From JBBRHQ01 sp963781345 (GTDB lineage: Bacteria; Actinomycetota; Thermoleophilia; Solirubrobacterales; 70-9): a stretch of 64,000 bases of DNA. The position numbers and the translations under genes were made by a program. The notes under the pieces are model-generated. The model was not told the DNA's origin and made no database searches. It saw only the letters and a list, made by a program, of their open reading frames with translations. The stretch is taken from assembly GCA_963781345.1 (NCBI GenBank), contig CAWAFQ010000008.1, forward strand, positions 1-64,000. The letters run 5' to 3'. This document shows positions 34,957 through 44,096 of this stretch, in pieces (positions within the stretch are counted from its first letter, which is position 1; each line of letters opens with the position of its first letter).

Positions 34957-35934
34957 ATGCCCGGCATCCTGGTCTACGCCCTCCACGACGACGAGGGGAA
35001 TTTCAACAAGAACTCGCTCGGTGCGATATCGGCAGCGTCGAAGCTGGCCGCCGAGCTCGGCGGCGAGGCGGGAGCGGTCGTCGTCGGCGACATCTCCGAC
35101 GACGCCTGCGCGGGGCTCGGCACCTACGGCGCCGCCAAGGTCTACAGGGCGAAGGACGTGCCGGAGGGCCTCGCCCAGCCGATCGTCGACGTGATGGCGA
35201 AGGTGATCGGCGACGACGGCTACGGCTACGCGCTGTTCGGCGGCGGCCTGCTCGGATTCGAGATCGGCGCCGGGCTCACGGCTCGCCTCGGAGCCGGCGT
35301 CACGATGGAGGTGACCGAGGTAAAGGTCGCGGACGGCAAGCTGGTCGCCGAGCGCCCGATCCTCCAGGACTCCCAGATCGCCGACGTCGGCTACGTCGCC
35401 GAGCCCGGGATCATCATCGGGCGCCTCAACGCGTTCGACATCGATGAGTCCGGATCGGGTGCGGCAGAGGTCACCGACGTCTCGGTCGAGCTCTCCCCCT
35501 GGTCGACCAAGGCGACGATGGTCGAGCGCGGCGAGCAGCGCGGCGCAGACGTCAACATCGAGGACGCCGACATCCTCGTCGGCGGCGGCCGCGGCCTCGG
35601 CGAGGCGGACGGCTTCAAGCTCTGCGAGGAGCTCGCCGAGTCGATGGGCGGGGCGGTTGCCGCAACGCGCGCGGTCGTCGACGCCGGCTGGTACCCCTAC
35701 GCGGCTCAGATCGGCCAGACGGGGAAGACGGTGGCGCCGAAGCTCTACCTCGCCGCCGGGATCTCCGGCGCGATCCAGCACAAGGTCGGGATGCAGAACT
35801 CGGAGAACATCCTCGCGATCAACAAGGACCCGAACGCGCCGATCTTCGAGTTCTCCGACCTCGGCGTGGTCGGCGACCTGAACAAGATCGTTCCGAAGCT
35901 GACCGAAGCGATCAAGGCAAAGAAGGCCGGCTGA
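34957..35934 (+). CDS. etfA: Electron transfer flavoprotein alpha subunit
   Basis: A 325-residue FAD-binding subunit. The C-terminal FAD domain shows ILVGGGRGLGEADGF, ATRAVVDAGWYPYAAQIGQTGKTVAPKLYLAAGISGAIQHKVGM and ILAINKDPNAPIFEFSDLGVVGDLNKIVPKL. No bases separate it from etfB. ETF-quinone oxidoreductase follows 40 bases on. Confidence 0.97.
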   Translation: MPGILVYALHDDEGNFNKNSLGAISAASKLAAELGGEAGAVVVGDISDDACAGLGTYGAAKVYRAKDVPEGLAQPIVDVMAKVIGDDGYGYALFGGGLLGFEIGAGLTARLGAGVTMEVTEVKVADGKLVAERPILQDSQIADVGYVAEPGIIIGRLNAFDIDESGSGAAEVTDVSVELSPWSTKATMVERGEQRGADVNIEDADILVGGGRGLGEADGFKLCEELAESMGGAVAATRAVVDAGWYPYAAQIGQTGKTVAPKLYLAAGISGAIQHKVGMQNSENILAINKDPNAPIFEFSDLGVVGDLNKIVPKLTEAIKAKKAG

Positions 35935-35974
35935 CCGCTGCTGAGCAGCGGTTTGAGACGGGAGACGAGCGACC

Positions 35975-37674
35975 ATGAAGCACGCGCCATCCGAGTATCC
36001 GCCGCCGTTCGATCCGAGCGACGGCGATCGGCCCGCCGACCGACGCCGAGGACGACCGGATCGAGGTCGGCGTGGCGATCGTCGGCGGCGGCCCCGCGGG
36101 CCTCGCCTGCGCCAACCGGCTGATGCAGCTGCTGGAGGACGAGCCGGAGCTGACCGAGCAGCTCGGCGAGGTGCCGGTGGCGGTGATCGAGAAGGGCAAG
36201 GTCGCGGGAGCGCATCTGCTCTCGGGGGCGAACATGCGGCCCTCGGCGATGGACGAGCTCTTCCCGGACCTCGATCCCGTCCGAGTGGCCCGTCTACCAG
36301 GAGGTCACCAAGGACGCGGTCTACCTGCTGACGCCGAAGCAGGCGCTGCCGCTGAAGCCGATGCCGCCGAACTTCCGCAACCACGGCAACTACGTCACCT
36401 CGGTCTCCAAGCTCGGCCGCTTCCTCGCCGATAAGGCCGAGGAGGCGGGCGTCTACATCCTCACCGAGACCGCCGCGACCAAGCTGCTGGTCGAGGACCG
36501 CATCGTCAGGGGCGTTCGCTCCGGCGACCGCGGCCGCGGCAAGGAGGGCGAGGAGCTCGGCAACTTCGAGCCCGGCTCCGACGTGGTCGCCAAGGCGACG
36601 GTGCTCGCCGAGGGCACGCTCGGCCACCTCACCTACGCGGCGCTCGACTACTTCGACATCGCACGGCACCGACCCGCAGCGCTGGGAGCTCGGGGTGAAG
36701 GAGGTCTGGGAGGTCAAGGAGCCGCTCGACCGGGTCATCCACACGATGGGCTGGCCGCTGCGCAAGGCGCGCCAAGCACAACGAGTTCGGCGGCAGCTTC
36801 ATCTACCCGATGGGCGAGGACAAGGTCTGCATCGGCCTCGTCGTCGGCCTCGACTACACCGACGCGACCTTCAGCTGTCCACGACGCGCTGCAGCTGCTC
36901 AAGACGCACCCGTTCATCAAGAAGATCCTCGAGGGCGGCAAGCGCGTCGCCTGGGGCGCGAAGACGATCCCCTCGGGCGGCTACTTCGCGATGCCGAAGC
37001 GGCTCGCGGTGCCCGGCATGATGATCGCCGGCGACGCGCCGGCATGGTCAACGTGCCGACCCTGAAGGGCGTCCACTACGCGATGCACGCCGGGATGTAC
37101 GCGGCGGAGGCGATCGTCGAGTCGCTGAAGCAGAGACTCGGTCAACTTCGACGCCTACGACGAGAAGGTCCACAAGTCGCTGATCGAGAAGGAGCTCTAC
37201 GAGTCGCGCAACATGCGCCAGCCGTTCTCGAAGGGGTTCTTCGTCGGCGGCGCGATGGCCTCGGCGATGACGATCACCAAGGGCGACTTCCCCGGCGGCC
37301 ACTGGAACCAGGAGGACGACGCCGAGCACGAGATGGAGATCGGCAAGGCCGGCGACATGTACGTCAAGCCCGACAACGAGCTCACCTTCGACAAGCTCGA
37401 CTCGGTCTTCCTCTCCGGCAACGCGACCCGCGACGACGCCCCGAACCACGTCCGGATCCAGACCAACGTGCCGAGCGAGATCGCCCAGACCTGGGTCTCG
37501 ATGTGCCCGGCGCAGGTCTACGAGATCCCCGAAGACCAGCTCGAGAACGGCGCCGCCAAGGTCGACGTCCACGTCACCGCCTCCAACTGCGTGCAGTGCG
37601 GGGCGATCACCGCCAAGGGTGGCCGCCTGACGCTGCCCGAGGGCGGCGACGGCCCCCTCTACCAGGAAACCTAG
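35975..37674 (+). pseudogene. ETF-quinone oxidoreductase, seven frameshifts
   Basis: The pieces in three frames together make a 564-residue ETF-QO: FAD motif VAIVGGGPAGLACANRL, GAHLLSGANMRPSAMDELFPD, the long quinone-binding middle region with GWPLR, GGSFIYPM and VPTLKGVHYAMHAGMYAAEA, and the C-terminal 4Fe-4S ferredoxin-like part (CPAQVYEI, ASNCVQCGAI). Extra single bases are needed out near 36022, 36278, 36668, 36770, 36884 and 37136, and one base is missing near 37034. Other than these shifts it is well conserved. It would pass electrons from ETF to menaquinone or ubiquinone. No Shine-Dalgarno stands out. Confidence 0.85.
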
Positions 37675-37683
37675 GCTGCCGAA

Positions 37684-37720
37684 ACTTCAATCGACCATCA
37701 CTATGCGGGTCGATTGAAGT
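37684..37720 (+). terminator. 13-bp perfect hairpin after the ETF-QO gene
   Basis: ACTTCAATCGACC (37684-37696) pairs perfectly with GGTCGATTGAAGT (37708-37720) around an 11-base loop, starting 10 bases after the stop codon. No T-run follows. Confidence 0.65.
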
Positions 37721-37756
37721 CTCGCGAGCGGCGCCGGGGGGAAGGGCCGCTACCAA

Positions 37757-37762
37757 TACGCT
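37757..37762 (+). promoter_or_regulatory. -10 box for the DMT transporter
   Basis: TACGCT lies 6 bases before the GTG at 37769. Another instance of the leaderless arrangement. Confidence 0.4.
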
Positions 37763-37768
37763 CGCGGG

Positions 37769-38648
37769 GTGCTGGTTCTCGGAATCGCAGCGGCCGCGGC
37801 ATCGTCGTGCTTCTACAACCTCTCGATCGCGCTGCAGGCGCTGCAGGCCCGCGATGTCCATCACGATCACGGGCTGCGGCCGTCGCTGCTGGTGCGGTTG
37901 GTCAAGAACCCCCACTGGCTGGGGGCGACCGGGATCGGCCTGCTGGGCTGGCCGCTGGAGCTGGCGGCGCTGCTGCTGGCGCCGTTGACCGTCGTGCAGC
38001 CGGTGCTCGCCTCGGGTCTGCTGCTGCTGCTCTACCTTGGCGCGACCAGGCTTGGAGAGCGCCCCGGCCCGCGCGAGTACGTGGCCGTCGCGGCGATCCT
38101 GATCGGGCTCACCGGGGTCGCGCTGGCGGCCCCGAACCGGACCACCGAGCACGCCAGCGGAACGGCTCTTGCGATCTCGCTCGGGCTGATCGCCCTGGTC
38201 GCGCTCGCGCCCTACGTCCTCCGCGGGCGGATCGGGCCCGCCAGCTTCATCGTCGTGATCAGCGCCGGCTGCGGCTACGCCTGGACCGGCCTGATCGAGC
38301 AAGCTGGCAACCGACGAGGTCGCGGCGGGGTCGATCCTGATCGCCGTCGCCTGGCTGGCGACACTGGCCGCATCTGAGCTCGTCGCTCTTCTGAGCGAGA
38401 TGAGCGCGCTGCAGCGACGACCGGCAACCCACGTCGCCCCGCCGATGTTCACCGTGCAGGTCCTGATACCGGTCCTGCTCGCCCCGTTCCTGTTCGGGGA
38501 GAGCTGGGGGGACACCCCGCTCGGAGGGGTGGTGCTGGGAGCCTCGATCGCGCTCTCCGTCGCCGGGACGGCCCTCGTGGCGGCCTCGCCGGCAGTCGCC
38601 GGGGTGCTCGAATCGGCGGCCGAGCGGGATGCCAAACACCCGCGCTGA
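37769..38648 (+). pseudogene. EamA/DMT-type multi-helix transporter, one frameshift
   Basis: From the GTG at 37769 a protein with about nine hydrophobic helices runs to a TGA at 38646-38648. The frame shifts near 38291, where one extra base restores 292 continuous residues. The first helix (VLGIAAAAASSCFYNLSIALQAL) and the paired helical repeats with QPVLASGLLLLLYLGATRLGERPG and APPMFTVQVLIPVLLAPFLFGESW are typical of drug/metabolite transporter or magnesium-transporter NIPA-like members. Substrate unknown. The shift may be a sequence error. Confidence 0.7.
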
Positions 38649-38800
38649 GGGCCCCACCGGGCGGGCGCTGCGACGGCCCCCGATGCTAGCCTTCGGCCGC
38701 GCGCAGCCAACGCCCGCTGGGCAAACCCATCCAACGCCCGCTGGGCATTCCCGTCGCCTACCCAGCCCCGCCACCAGAACCTGGAAGGAAGATCTCCGCC

Positions 38801-39829
38801 GTGCCCGCAGACGCCACCCGGCCCGATGCCTCGAGCTTCGCGATCGGATTCGATCACCGCGATCGTGCCCGGCTGCACGAGCTCTGGGACGAGGTGCTCG
38901 ACTCCGAGCAGTGGTCGGAGGGGAAGATGCTGACCCGCTTCGAGGAGCGCTGGGCCGAGTGGAACGCGATCCCCAGCCTCGGCATGTCGAGCTGGGCCGG
39001 CGGCGCGCTGGCGGCGCTCGAGTTCGCCGGCGTCCGCGGTGAGACCGTGCTCTGTCCCTCGAACACCTTCATGGCGACGCCGCTGGCCGCGATCAAGGCC
39101 GGCGCCGAGGTCGAGTTCGTCGACTGCAACCGAACGGACCTCTGCATGTCATTTTCGGACTTCGAGGCAAAGGCGGAGCGGCTGCGCCCGCGCGCCGCGA
39201 TCCTGGTCCACATCGGCGGCCATATCGCCTTCGACACCGAGCGGATCGCCGCCTACTGCCGCGACCACGGGATCTTCCTGCTCGAGGACTGCGCCCACGC
39301 CCACGGCGCCGACTGGAACGGGAAGCGGCCCGGGACCTGCGGCGATGCCGGCGTCTACTCGCTGTACGCGACCAAGACCGTCTCGACCGGCGAGGGCGGG
39401 GTTCTGGTCTCGGCCGACGCCGATCTGGTCGAGTTCGCCCGCAAGCTACCGCAACTACGGCAAGTTCGATCACGACGTCGACGGCCTCAACTTCCGCATG
39501 AGCGAGTTCACGGCTGCGCTCGGCCTGGTCCGGGCGGAGCGGATGGAGGAGATCGTCGAGTGGAAGAACAACTACGCCCGCGAGCACCTCGACCCTCTGC
39601 ACCCGGCCCGGCTGGAGCTCCCCGAGCGAATGACCTCGGGCCTCTACAAGTACATCGTCTTCGAGGAGGTCGAGACGCTCCACCGGCCGCGTCTACGAGC
39701 AGCCCTGCCACCGGATCATGGGCCGCGACGCCGACCTGCCCAACACCGAGTGGGTCGCGGAGAACCACTGGTGCGTGCCGCATCTACTACCGCCCCGCGT
39801 CGCGCGAGGCAGCACTCCAGGCAGCATGA
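38801..39829 (+). pseudogene. DegT/DnrJ/EryC1 sugar aminotransferase, three frameshifts
   Basis: Starts at GTG 38801 after GGAAGGAAG. It is a PLP enzyme: PSNTFMATPLAAIKAGAEVEFVDCN, LLEDCAHAHGADWNGKRPG and YSLYATKTVSTGEGG with the PLP lysine. Single extra bases near 39449, 39681 and 39782 break the frame. Corrected, it gives 341 residues ending SREAALQAA with its TGA overlapping the next ATG as ATGA. It would transaminate a nucleotide-linked keto sugar. It heads a surface-glycan gene set. Confidence 0.82.
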
Positions 39830-42144
39830 GGGTCCTGGTCACAGGCGGCGGCGGATTCATCGGCTCGCACGTGGTCGACCGCCTGATCGAGCGTGGCATC
39901 ACGCCGCGGATCTTCGACCTCAGCGCCTCCCCGTACCACTCGCCTCTCGAGGTCGAGACCTTCACCGGGACGATCACCGACCCCTCCAACCTCGACCTGG
40001 CGATGCGCGACTGCGACGCGGTCATCCACCTCGCCGCCGTCGCCGACGTCGCCCACGTGCTCGCCGACCCGGTCCTCGCCGAGGAGGTCAACACCCGCGG
40101 AACCCTGAACGTGCTCGAGGCGGCCGGGCGCGCCGAGGTCGGCCGCGTCGTCTACGGCTCCACCACCTGGGTCTACAGCGACGCCGAGCAGCACTCGGTC
40201 GACGAGGAGACTCCGATCCCGGCGCCGCGCCACCTCTACACCGCGACCAAGCTCGCCGGTGAGACCTACTGCGCCGGATACGCCGAGCTCTTCGACCTCT
40301 CCTACACGGTCTTGCGCTTCGGCATCCCCTACGGGCCCAGCGCCCGCGCCGCCGGGGTCGTCGCCCGCTTCACCGACCTCGCCCTCGACGGCAAGTCGCT
40401 GACGATCGCCGGTGACGGCCAGCAGTGCCGCAGCTTCGTCTACGTGGAGGATCTCGCCGACGGCGTCGTCGCCGGGCTCGCGCCTGAGGCCGACAACCGC
40501 ACTTACAACCTCTCCAGCGACGAGATGGTGACGATCCTCGAGATCGCCGAGACCGTCCAGGAGATGACCGACGGCTGCGAGATCGTCCACACGCCGCCGC
40601 GTCCCGGGGACTTCCCCGGCAAGGAGATCTCCAGCGAACGGGCGCTCAAGGAGCTCGGCTGGAAGGCCGACACCCCGTTCCGCGAGGGAGTGCGCCGCTA
40701 CGTCGAGTGGGTTCGGGCCTCGCGGGCGCCGAGCCCCGCAGCGCAGCGCTCGACGCCGAGGGTGCCTCTGAACGGCTCCAGGGCCCCGACCGCGATGCTT
40801 GCCGGATCAGAGAAGGCCGAGGCGGAGGCCCCCCGCGTTCTGGTGCTGACGGCGGATATCGGCGAGGGCCACGACCTGCCGGCGCGGATCATCGCCGCCG
40901 AGATCGAGCAGGACATCCCCGGGGCCGAGGTCGAGGTCGCCAACGGCCTGGCGGCGATGGGGCGGATCCTGCACTCCGTCGTCTGCGGCGGCTCGAAGGT
41001 CACCTTCCGCTGGATGCCGTGGCTCTTCGACATCCAGTACTGGCTCCTGGCGCGCTTCGCGCCGACCCGCTGGCTCGCACACCGCCTCGGGTACCTGCTC
41101 GGTTCCCGCGGTCTGCTTAGGCTGATCGCGGAGCACGACCCCGACGTCGTCATCTCCACCTACCCCGGGGTGACGGCGATCCTCGGGATGCTGCGCCAGA
41201 AGCGCAGGCTCCCGGTGCCCGCCCAGTCGGCGATCACGGACCTCGCCGGGCTCCACTTCTGGGCCCACCCGGGGATTGACATGCACTACGTCACCCATCC
41301 CGAGTCGATCGAGGAGGTTCAGCAGATCGCCGGACCCGCGAGCGTCGAGTGGGCGCGGCCGCCGATCTCACCCGACTTCCTGATGCCGAGGACGCGCGCC
41401 GACGCCCGTCGCGCCCTCGACGTGCCCGTCCACGCCAGGGTCGTCCTCGTCTCCGGCGGCGGCTGGGGAGTCGGCGACCTCGAGGGCGCCGTGCGCGCGT
41501 CGCTGGCGCTCGAGGACACGTCGGTGGTCTGTCTCACCGGGCGCAACGAGCCCGCGCGGGAGAAGCTCGAGCAGCGCTTCGGCGACGAGGAGAGGGTCCG
41601 CGTCCTCGGCTTCACCGATCAGATGAGCGACTGGATGGCGGCAGCCGATGCGATGGTCCACTCGACCGCGGGGCTGACCGTGCTCGAAGCACACATCCGC
41701 GGCTGTCCGGTGGTCTCCTACGGATTCTCGGTCGGCCACCTGCGGGCCAACAACACCGCCTTCGAGCGCTTCGGGCTGGCCGAGGTTGCCCGCTCCGAGC
41801 ACGAGCTCGAGTCGGTCCTTCGCCACGTGACGCGCGAGCGCCGGGCCCCCGCCTCCACCTTCGCCTCGCTGCCCTCGATCGCCTCGAAGACGCTCGGCGC
41901 CCGACCCCGGGTTCGCCCACAGGCCGTCTGGCATCTGCGCATCAACCGGCTCGCCACCGCGGGCATCCTGACCATGATCGCGCTGATCACGATCATCGCC
42001 GTTGCCGCCTCCGTCAACTGGGACACCCCCTACCGGGTGATCGCCAAGCCGATCGAGCGCCGTCTGAGCATCGGCAAGCAGGATTCCCAGCCCCCGCCGG
42101 CCGGCCCGGCCGCGCAAGCGGAAGACGAGCCCGCCGCGAAATGA
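39826..42144 (+). CDS. Fusion: NAD-dependent sugar epimerase + MGDG-synthase-like glycosyltransferase + membrane helix
   Basis: A 772-residue protein. Residues 1-310 are an extended SDR: VLVTGGGGFIGSHVVDRL, the YTATK catalytic pair, and RSFVYVEDLADGVV. A 25-residue linker leads to a GT28/MGDG-synthase-type transferase (about 335-690): VLVLTADIGEGHDLPARII, PDVVISTYPGVTAIL, the donor half VVLVSGGGWGVGDLEGAV and MVHSTAGLTVLEAHIRGCPVVSYGF. One membrane helix (about 707-730) and a polar tail follow. One chain could make and then transfer a nucleotide sugar to a lipid at the membrane. No frameshift is present despite damaged upstream genes. Confidence 0.87.
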   Translation: MRVLVTGGGGFIGSHVVDRLIERGITPRIFDLSASPYHSPLEVETFTGTITDPSNLDLAMRDCDAVIHLAAVADVAHVLADPVLAEEVNTRGTLNVLEAAGRAEVGRVVYGSTTWVYSDAEQHSVDEETPIPAPRHLYTATKLAGETYCAGYAELFDLSYTVLRFGIPYGPSARAAGVVARFTDLALDGKSLTIAGDGQQCRSFVYVEDLADGVVAGLAPEADNRTYNLSSDEMVTILEIAETVQEMTDGCEIVHTPPRPGDFPGKEISSERALKELGWKADTPFREGVRRYVEWVRASRAPSPAAQRSTPRVPLNGSRAPTAMLAGSEKAEAEAPRVLVLTADIGEGHDLPARIIAAEIEQDIPGAEVEVANGLAAMGRILHSVVCGGSKVTFRWMPWLFDIQYWLLARFAPTRWLAHRLGYLLGSRGLLRLIAEHDPDVVISTYPGVTAILGMLRQKRRLPVPAQSAITDLAGLHFWAHPGIDMHYVTHPESIEEVQQIAGPASVEWARPPISPDFLMPRTRADARRALDVPVHARVVLVSGGGWGVGDLEGAVRASLALEDTSVVCLTGRNEPAREKLEQRFGDEERVRVLGFTDQMSDWMAAADAMVHSTAGLTVLEAHIRGCPVVSYGFSVGHLRANNTAFERFGLAEVARSEHELESVLRHVTRERRAPASTFASLPSIASKTLGARPRVRPQAVWHLRINRLATAGILTMIALITIIAVAASVNWDTPYRVIAKPIERRLSIGKQDSQPPPAGPAAQAEDEPAAK

Positions 42145-42881
42145 TCCGCGCCCTAGCCGGCGCCGGAATCGCCGCCGGCGCCGTCGCCCACGCCGGTCCG
42201 GCTCTGGCGCCGGTCGTCGGGGGAGTCGGCCCGGCGCTCGGCATCCGCCATCGGCTTGACGGCGACACCGGGGTTGCCCTCACCTTCGACGACGGACCCC
42301 ATCCCGAGGGCACCGAGCGGACCCTGGAGATCCTGCGCGAGTTCGGGGCGCGGGCAACCTTCTTCCTCGTCGGCGAGCAGGTCGAGCGCCGCCCGGCGCT
42401 TGCCGCCGAGATCGTTGCGGCGGGCCACGGGGTCGGGCTCCACTGCCACCGCCACCGCAACCTCCTGCGGCTGGGTCCGCGGACGCTGCGCGCCGACCTC
42501 GAACGGGCACGGGCGCTGATCGAGGACGCAACCGCGACCGCGATCGCACTCCACAGGCCTCCCTACGGCATCTACAGCGGCTGCGGTCTCGTGATCATCC
42601 GCGGCCACGGCTGGGAGCCGGTCCTGTGGTCGCAGTGGGGGCGTGACTGGGCTCGCCGGGTGACCCCGGAGTCGATCACCCACCTCGCCACCGGCGAAGC
42701 CCGGGGCGGCGACATCATCCTCCTCCACGACGCCGACTACTACAGCGTCCCCGATTCGTGGCGAAAGACAGTCGCGGCGCTGCCGATGATCCTCTCGGAG
42801 ATCGGGAGCTTAGAGTTGTCGATAACCCCGCTGGCGGATGGGGGGCCGGGCGCTCCGAGGGATTCGGGCCAGTTGCCCTAG
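42141..42881 (+). CDS. Polysaccharide deacetylase (NodB homology domain)
   Basis: A 246-residue protein whose ATG overlaps the upstream stop (ATGA). It has an N-terminal hydrophobic stretch (AGAGIAAGAVAHAGPALAPVVGG), then the NodB motifs: LTFDDGPHPEGTERTLEIL with the catalytic and metal aspartates, HCHRH supplying the two metal histidines, RPPYGIYS, and DIILLHDADYY. It would remove N-acetyl or O-acetyl groups from glycan or glycolipid, perhaps the product of the preceding fusion enzyme. Confidence 0.9.
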   Translation: MIRALAGAGIAAGAVAHAGPALAPVVGGVGPALGIRHRLDGDTGVALTFDDGPHPEGTERTLEILREFGARATFFLVGEQVERRPALAAEIVAAGHGVGLHCHRHRNLLRLGPRTLRADLERARALIEDATATAIALHRPPYGIYSGCGLVIIRGHGWEPVLWSQWGRDWARRVTPESITHLATGEARGGDIILLHDADYYSVPDSWRKTVAALPMILSEIGSLELSITPLADGGPGAPRDSGQLP

Positions 42882-43060
42882 AACTGGTGCCGGGCGCCGT
42901 CCGATGCGAAGTTGACCCTTCTCGGTGCGGGGGGTGGCAGATCCAGGCGCCGCTGGCGCGGTGGCGCCGTGGTCCACTTCTCACACCCCGCAAATGCCTC
43001 GTTGAGGCGCCGTGCAAGAACGCTGCGTGGCTGATCCTGGTCGAAAACTCTCTTGGCCAT
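42878..43060 (-). CDS. Hypothetical 60-residue protein
   Basis: An open frame starting MAKRVFDQDQPRSVLARRLNEAF, with AAGGACGGAGG just upstream. The sequence is Arg/Pro-rich with one cysteine. It overlaps the deacetylase stop by four bases at its end and follows the hydrolase gene on the same strand. I recognise no family. The coding potential rests on the start context alone. Confidence 0.3.
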   Translation of the reverse strand: MAKRVFDQDQPRSVLARRLNEAFAGCEKWTTAPPRQRRLDLPPPAPRRVNFASDGARHQF

Positions 43061-43152
43061 GCCTCCGTCCTTCCGCTGGATTTCGGGCAGCATGAAGCTC
43101 GTGTCAGACGTAACGCAAGCAGTCCCCGCAAAAGAACCCCCAACTTGCGAGA

Positions 43153-44034
43153 TCAGGCACTGACGAAGGCGTCGATCAGATGCGCCAGCCGCTGCGGCTG
43201 GTCGAGCGAGACGAAGGTCTTCGCGTCGGCGATTCGCTCCACCCGCGCATCGGGCATCGCCGCCGCCGCCTTCTCGGCGTCCTCGATTCCCATGAAACGA
43301 TCCTCCGGCGCCCACGCCATCAGCGCCGGCCGCTCGAAATCGGCGAGACGGGCCGTGGCCTCTACCAGGTCCTGCTTCCGGACCCCGCTGACGAAGCTCC
43401 TGACGTCTTCGCGGATACGTGGATTTGTCGCCGCGGGCTCGATCCAGGAGGAGAGCAGCCGATCCGGGATCGGCCGCTTGGCCAGCATTCCGTAGACGCC
43501 GCGCCGAACCGGACGCAGCCTGAACGGCTCCACCAGCGCCCTGGTCCCGCCCGGGAGCCTGGCCAGAGGCGGCATCGCGTTGAAGGGGAAAGGCGGGAAG
43601 TTCTCGTCGAACTCGCAGTTGGTGAGAACGAGCCGGCCGACCAGCTCCGGCCGGCGGGCCACGAGCATCTGCGAGACGGCGCCGCCGCTGTCGTTACCGA
43701 CGACCGTGACCCGATCGAGACCGAGGGACTCGATGAACTCGGCGACCACCATCGCCATGCTCGGCGGGGAGAGGTCGGTCCCGGGGTTCATCGGGGTGAC
43801 GTGGGAGCCCATCGGCCAGTCGGGGAGGATGCACCGGTGCCGCTGGGAGAGGATCCCGGCGGCCCCTTCCCAGAGGCGGCTGTCGACCAGCAGACCGTGG
43901 ACGAAGAGAATCGGCTCTCCCTCGCCGGACTCGCGGTAGCGGATCGTCCCACTCGAGATCTCCTGCTCGGTGTGGGGAAGGGAGTCGAGGGTCGCCGTCT
44001 GGCGCTGTTGATTGGCTTCGGTCTGTGGGCTCAT
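43153..44034 (-). CDS. Alpha/beta hydrolase, Asp-nucleophile type
   Basis: A 293-residue hydrolase: ILFVHGLLVDSRLWEG (oxyanion hole), nucleophile elbow GNDSG (residues 113-117) where Asp115 occupies the catalytic spot as in epoxide hydrolases and haloalkane dehalogenases, and an acid region MAWAPEDRFMG. At the expected histidine (usually HF near the C-terminus) the sequence is KTFVSLDQP with Thr273. The substrate is unknown. It is divergent from a TetR gene that almost surely controls it. Start ATG 44034 follows TAAGGAT. Confidence 0.85.
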   Translation of the reverse strand: MSPQTEANQQRQTATLDSLPHTEQEISSGTIRYRESGEGEPILFVHGLLVDSRLWEGAAGILSQRHRCILPDWPMGSHVTPMNPGTDLSPPSMAMVVAEFIESLGLDRVTVVGNDSGGAVSQMLVARRPELVGRLVLTNCEFDENFPPFPFNAMPPLARLPGGTRALVEPFRLRPVRRGVYGMLAKRPIPDRLLSSWIEPAATNPRIREDVRSFVSGVRKQDLVEATARLADFERPALMAWAPEDRFMGIEDAEKAAAAMPDARVERIADAKTFVSLDQPQRLAHLIDAFVSA

Positions 44035-44057
44035 GTGGGATCCTTAGCTCGTGGAGT

Positions 44058-44096
44058 TTGACATACAGACAGTACGTATCTAACATACAGACAGTA
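44058..44096. promoter_or_regulatory. TetR operator/promoter with repeated 14-mer
   Basis: ACATACAGACAGTA occurs at 44061-44074 and 44083-44096, two helical turns apart, and each copy is part of a CATAC-n5-GTA(T/C)G dyad. TTGACA (44058-44063) and TAACAT (44081-44086) form a promoter with a 17-base spacer for the tetR gene. The second repeat reaches the tetR start codon. Confidence 0.7.

Noticed and set aside
34150..36765. 871-codon minus-strand open frame opposite etfB, etfA and the ETF-QO gene
   Set aside because: Antisense shadow; its length simply reflects strong codon bias. The composition (many Asp-Arg-Val-Gly) is typical of such shadows and the plus strand encodes known proteins.
32569..39829. 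Programmed +1 frameshifting with a shared slippery site
   Set aside because: I compared the sequence around each shift point and found no common motif or nearby stop codon pattern; positions can only be placed within a few bases, so a codon-boundary preference cannot be claimed.
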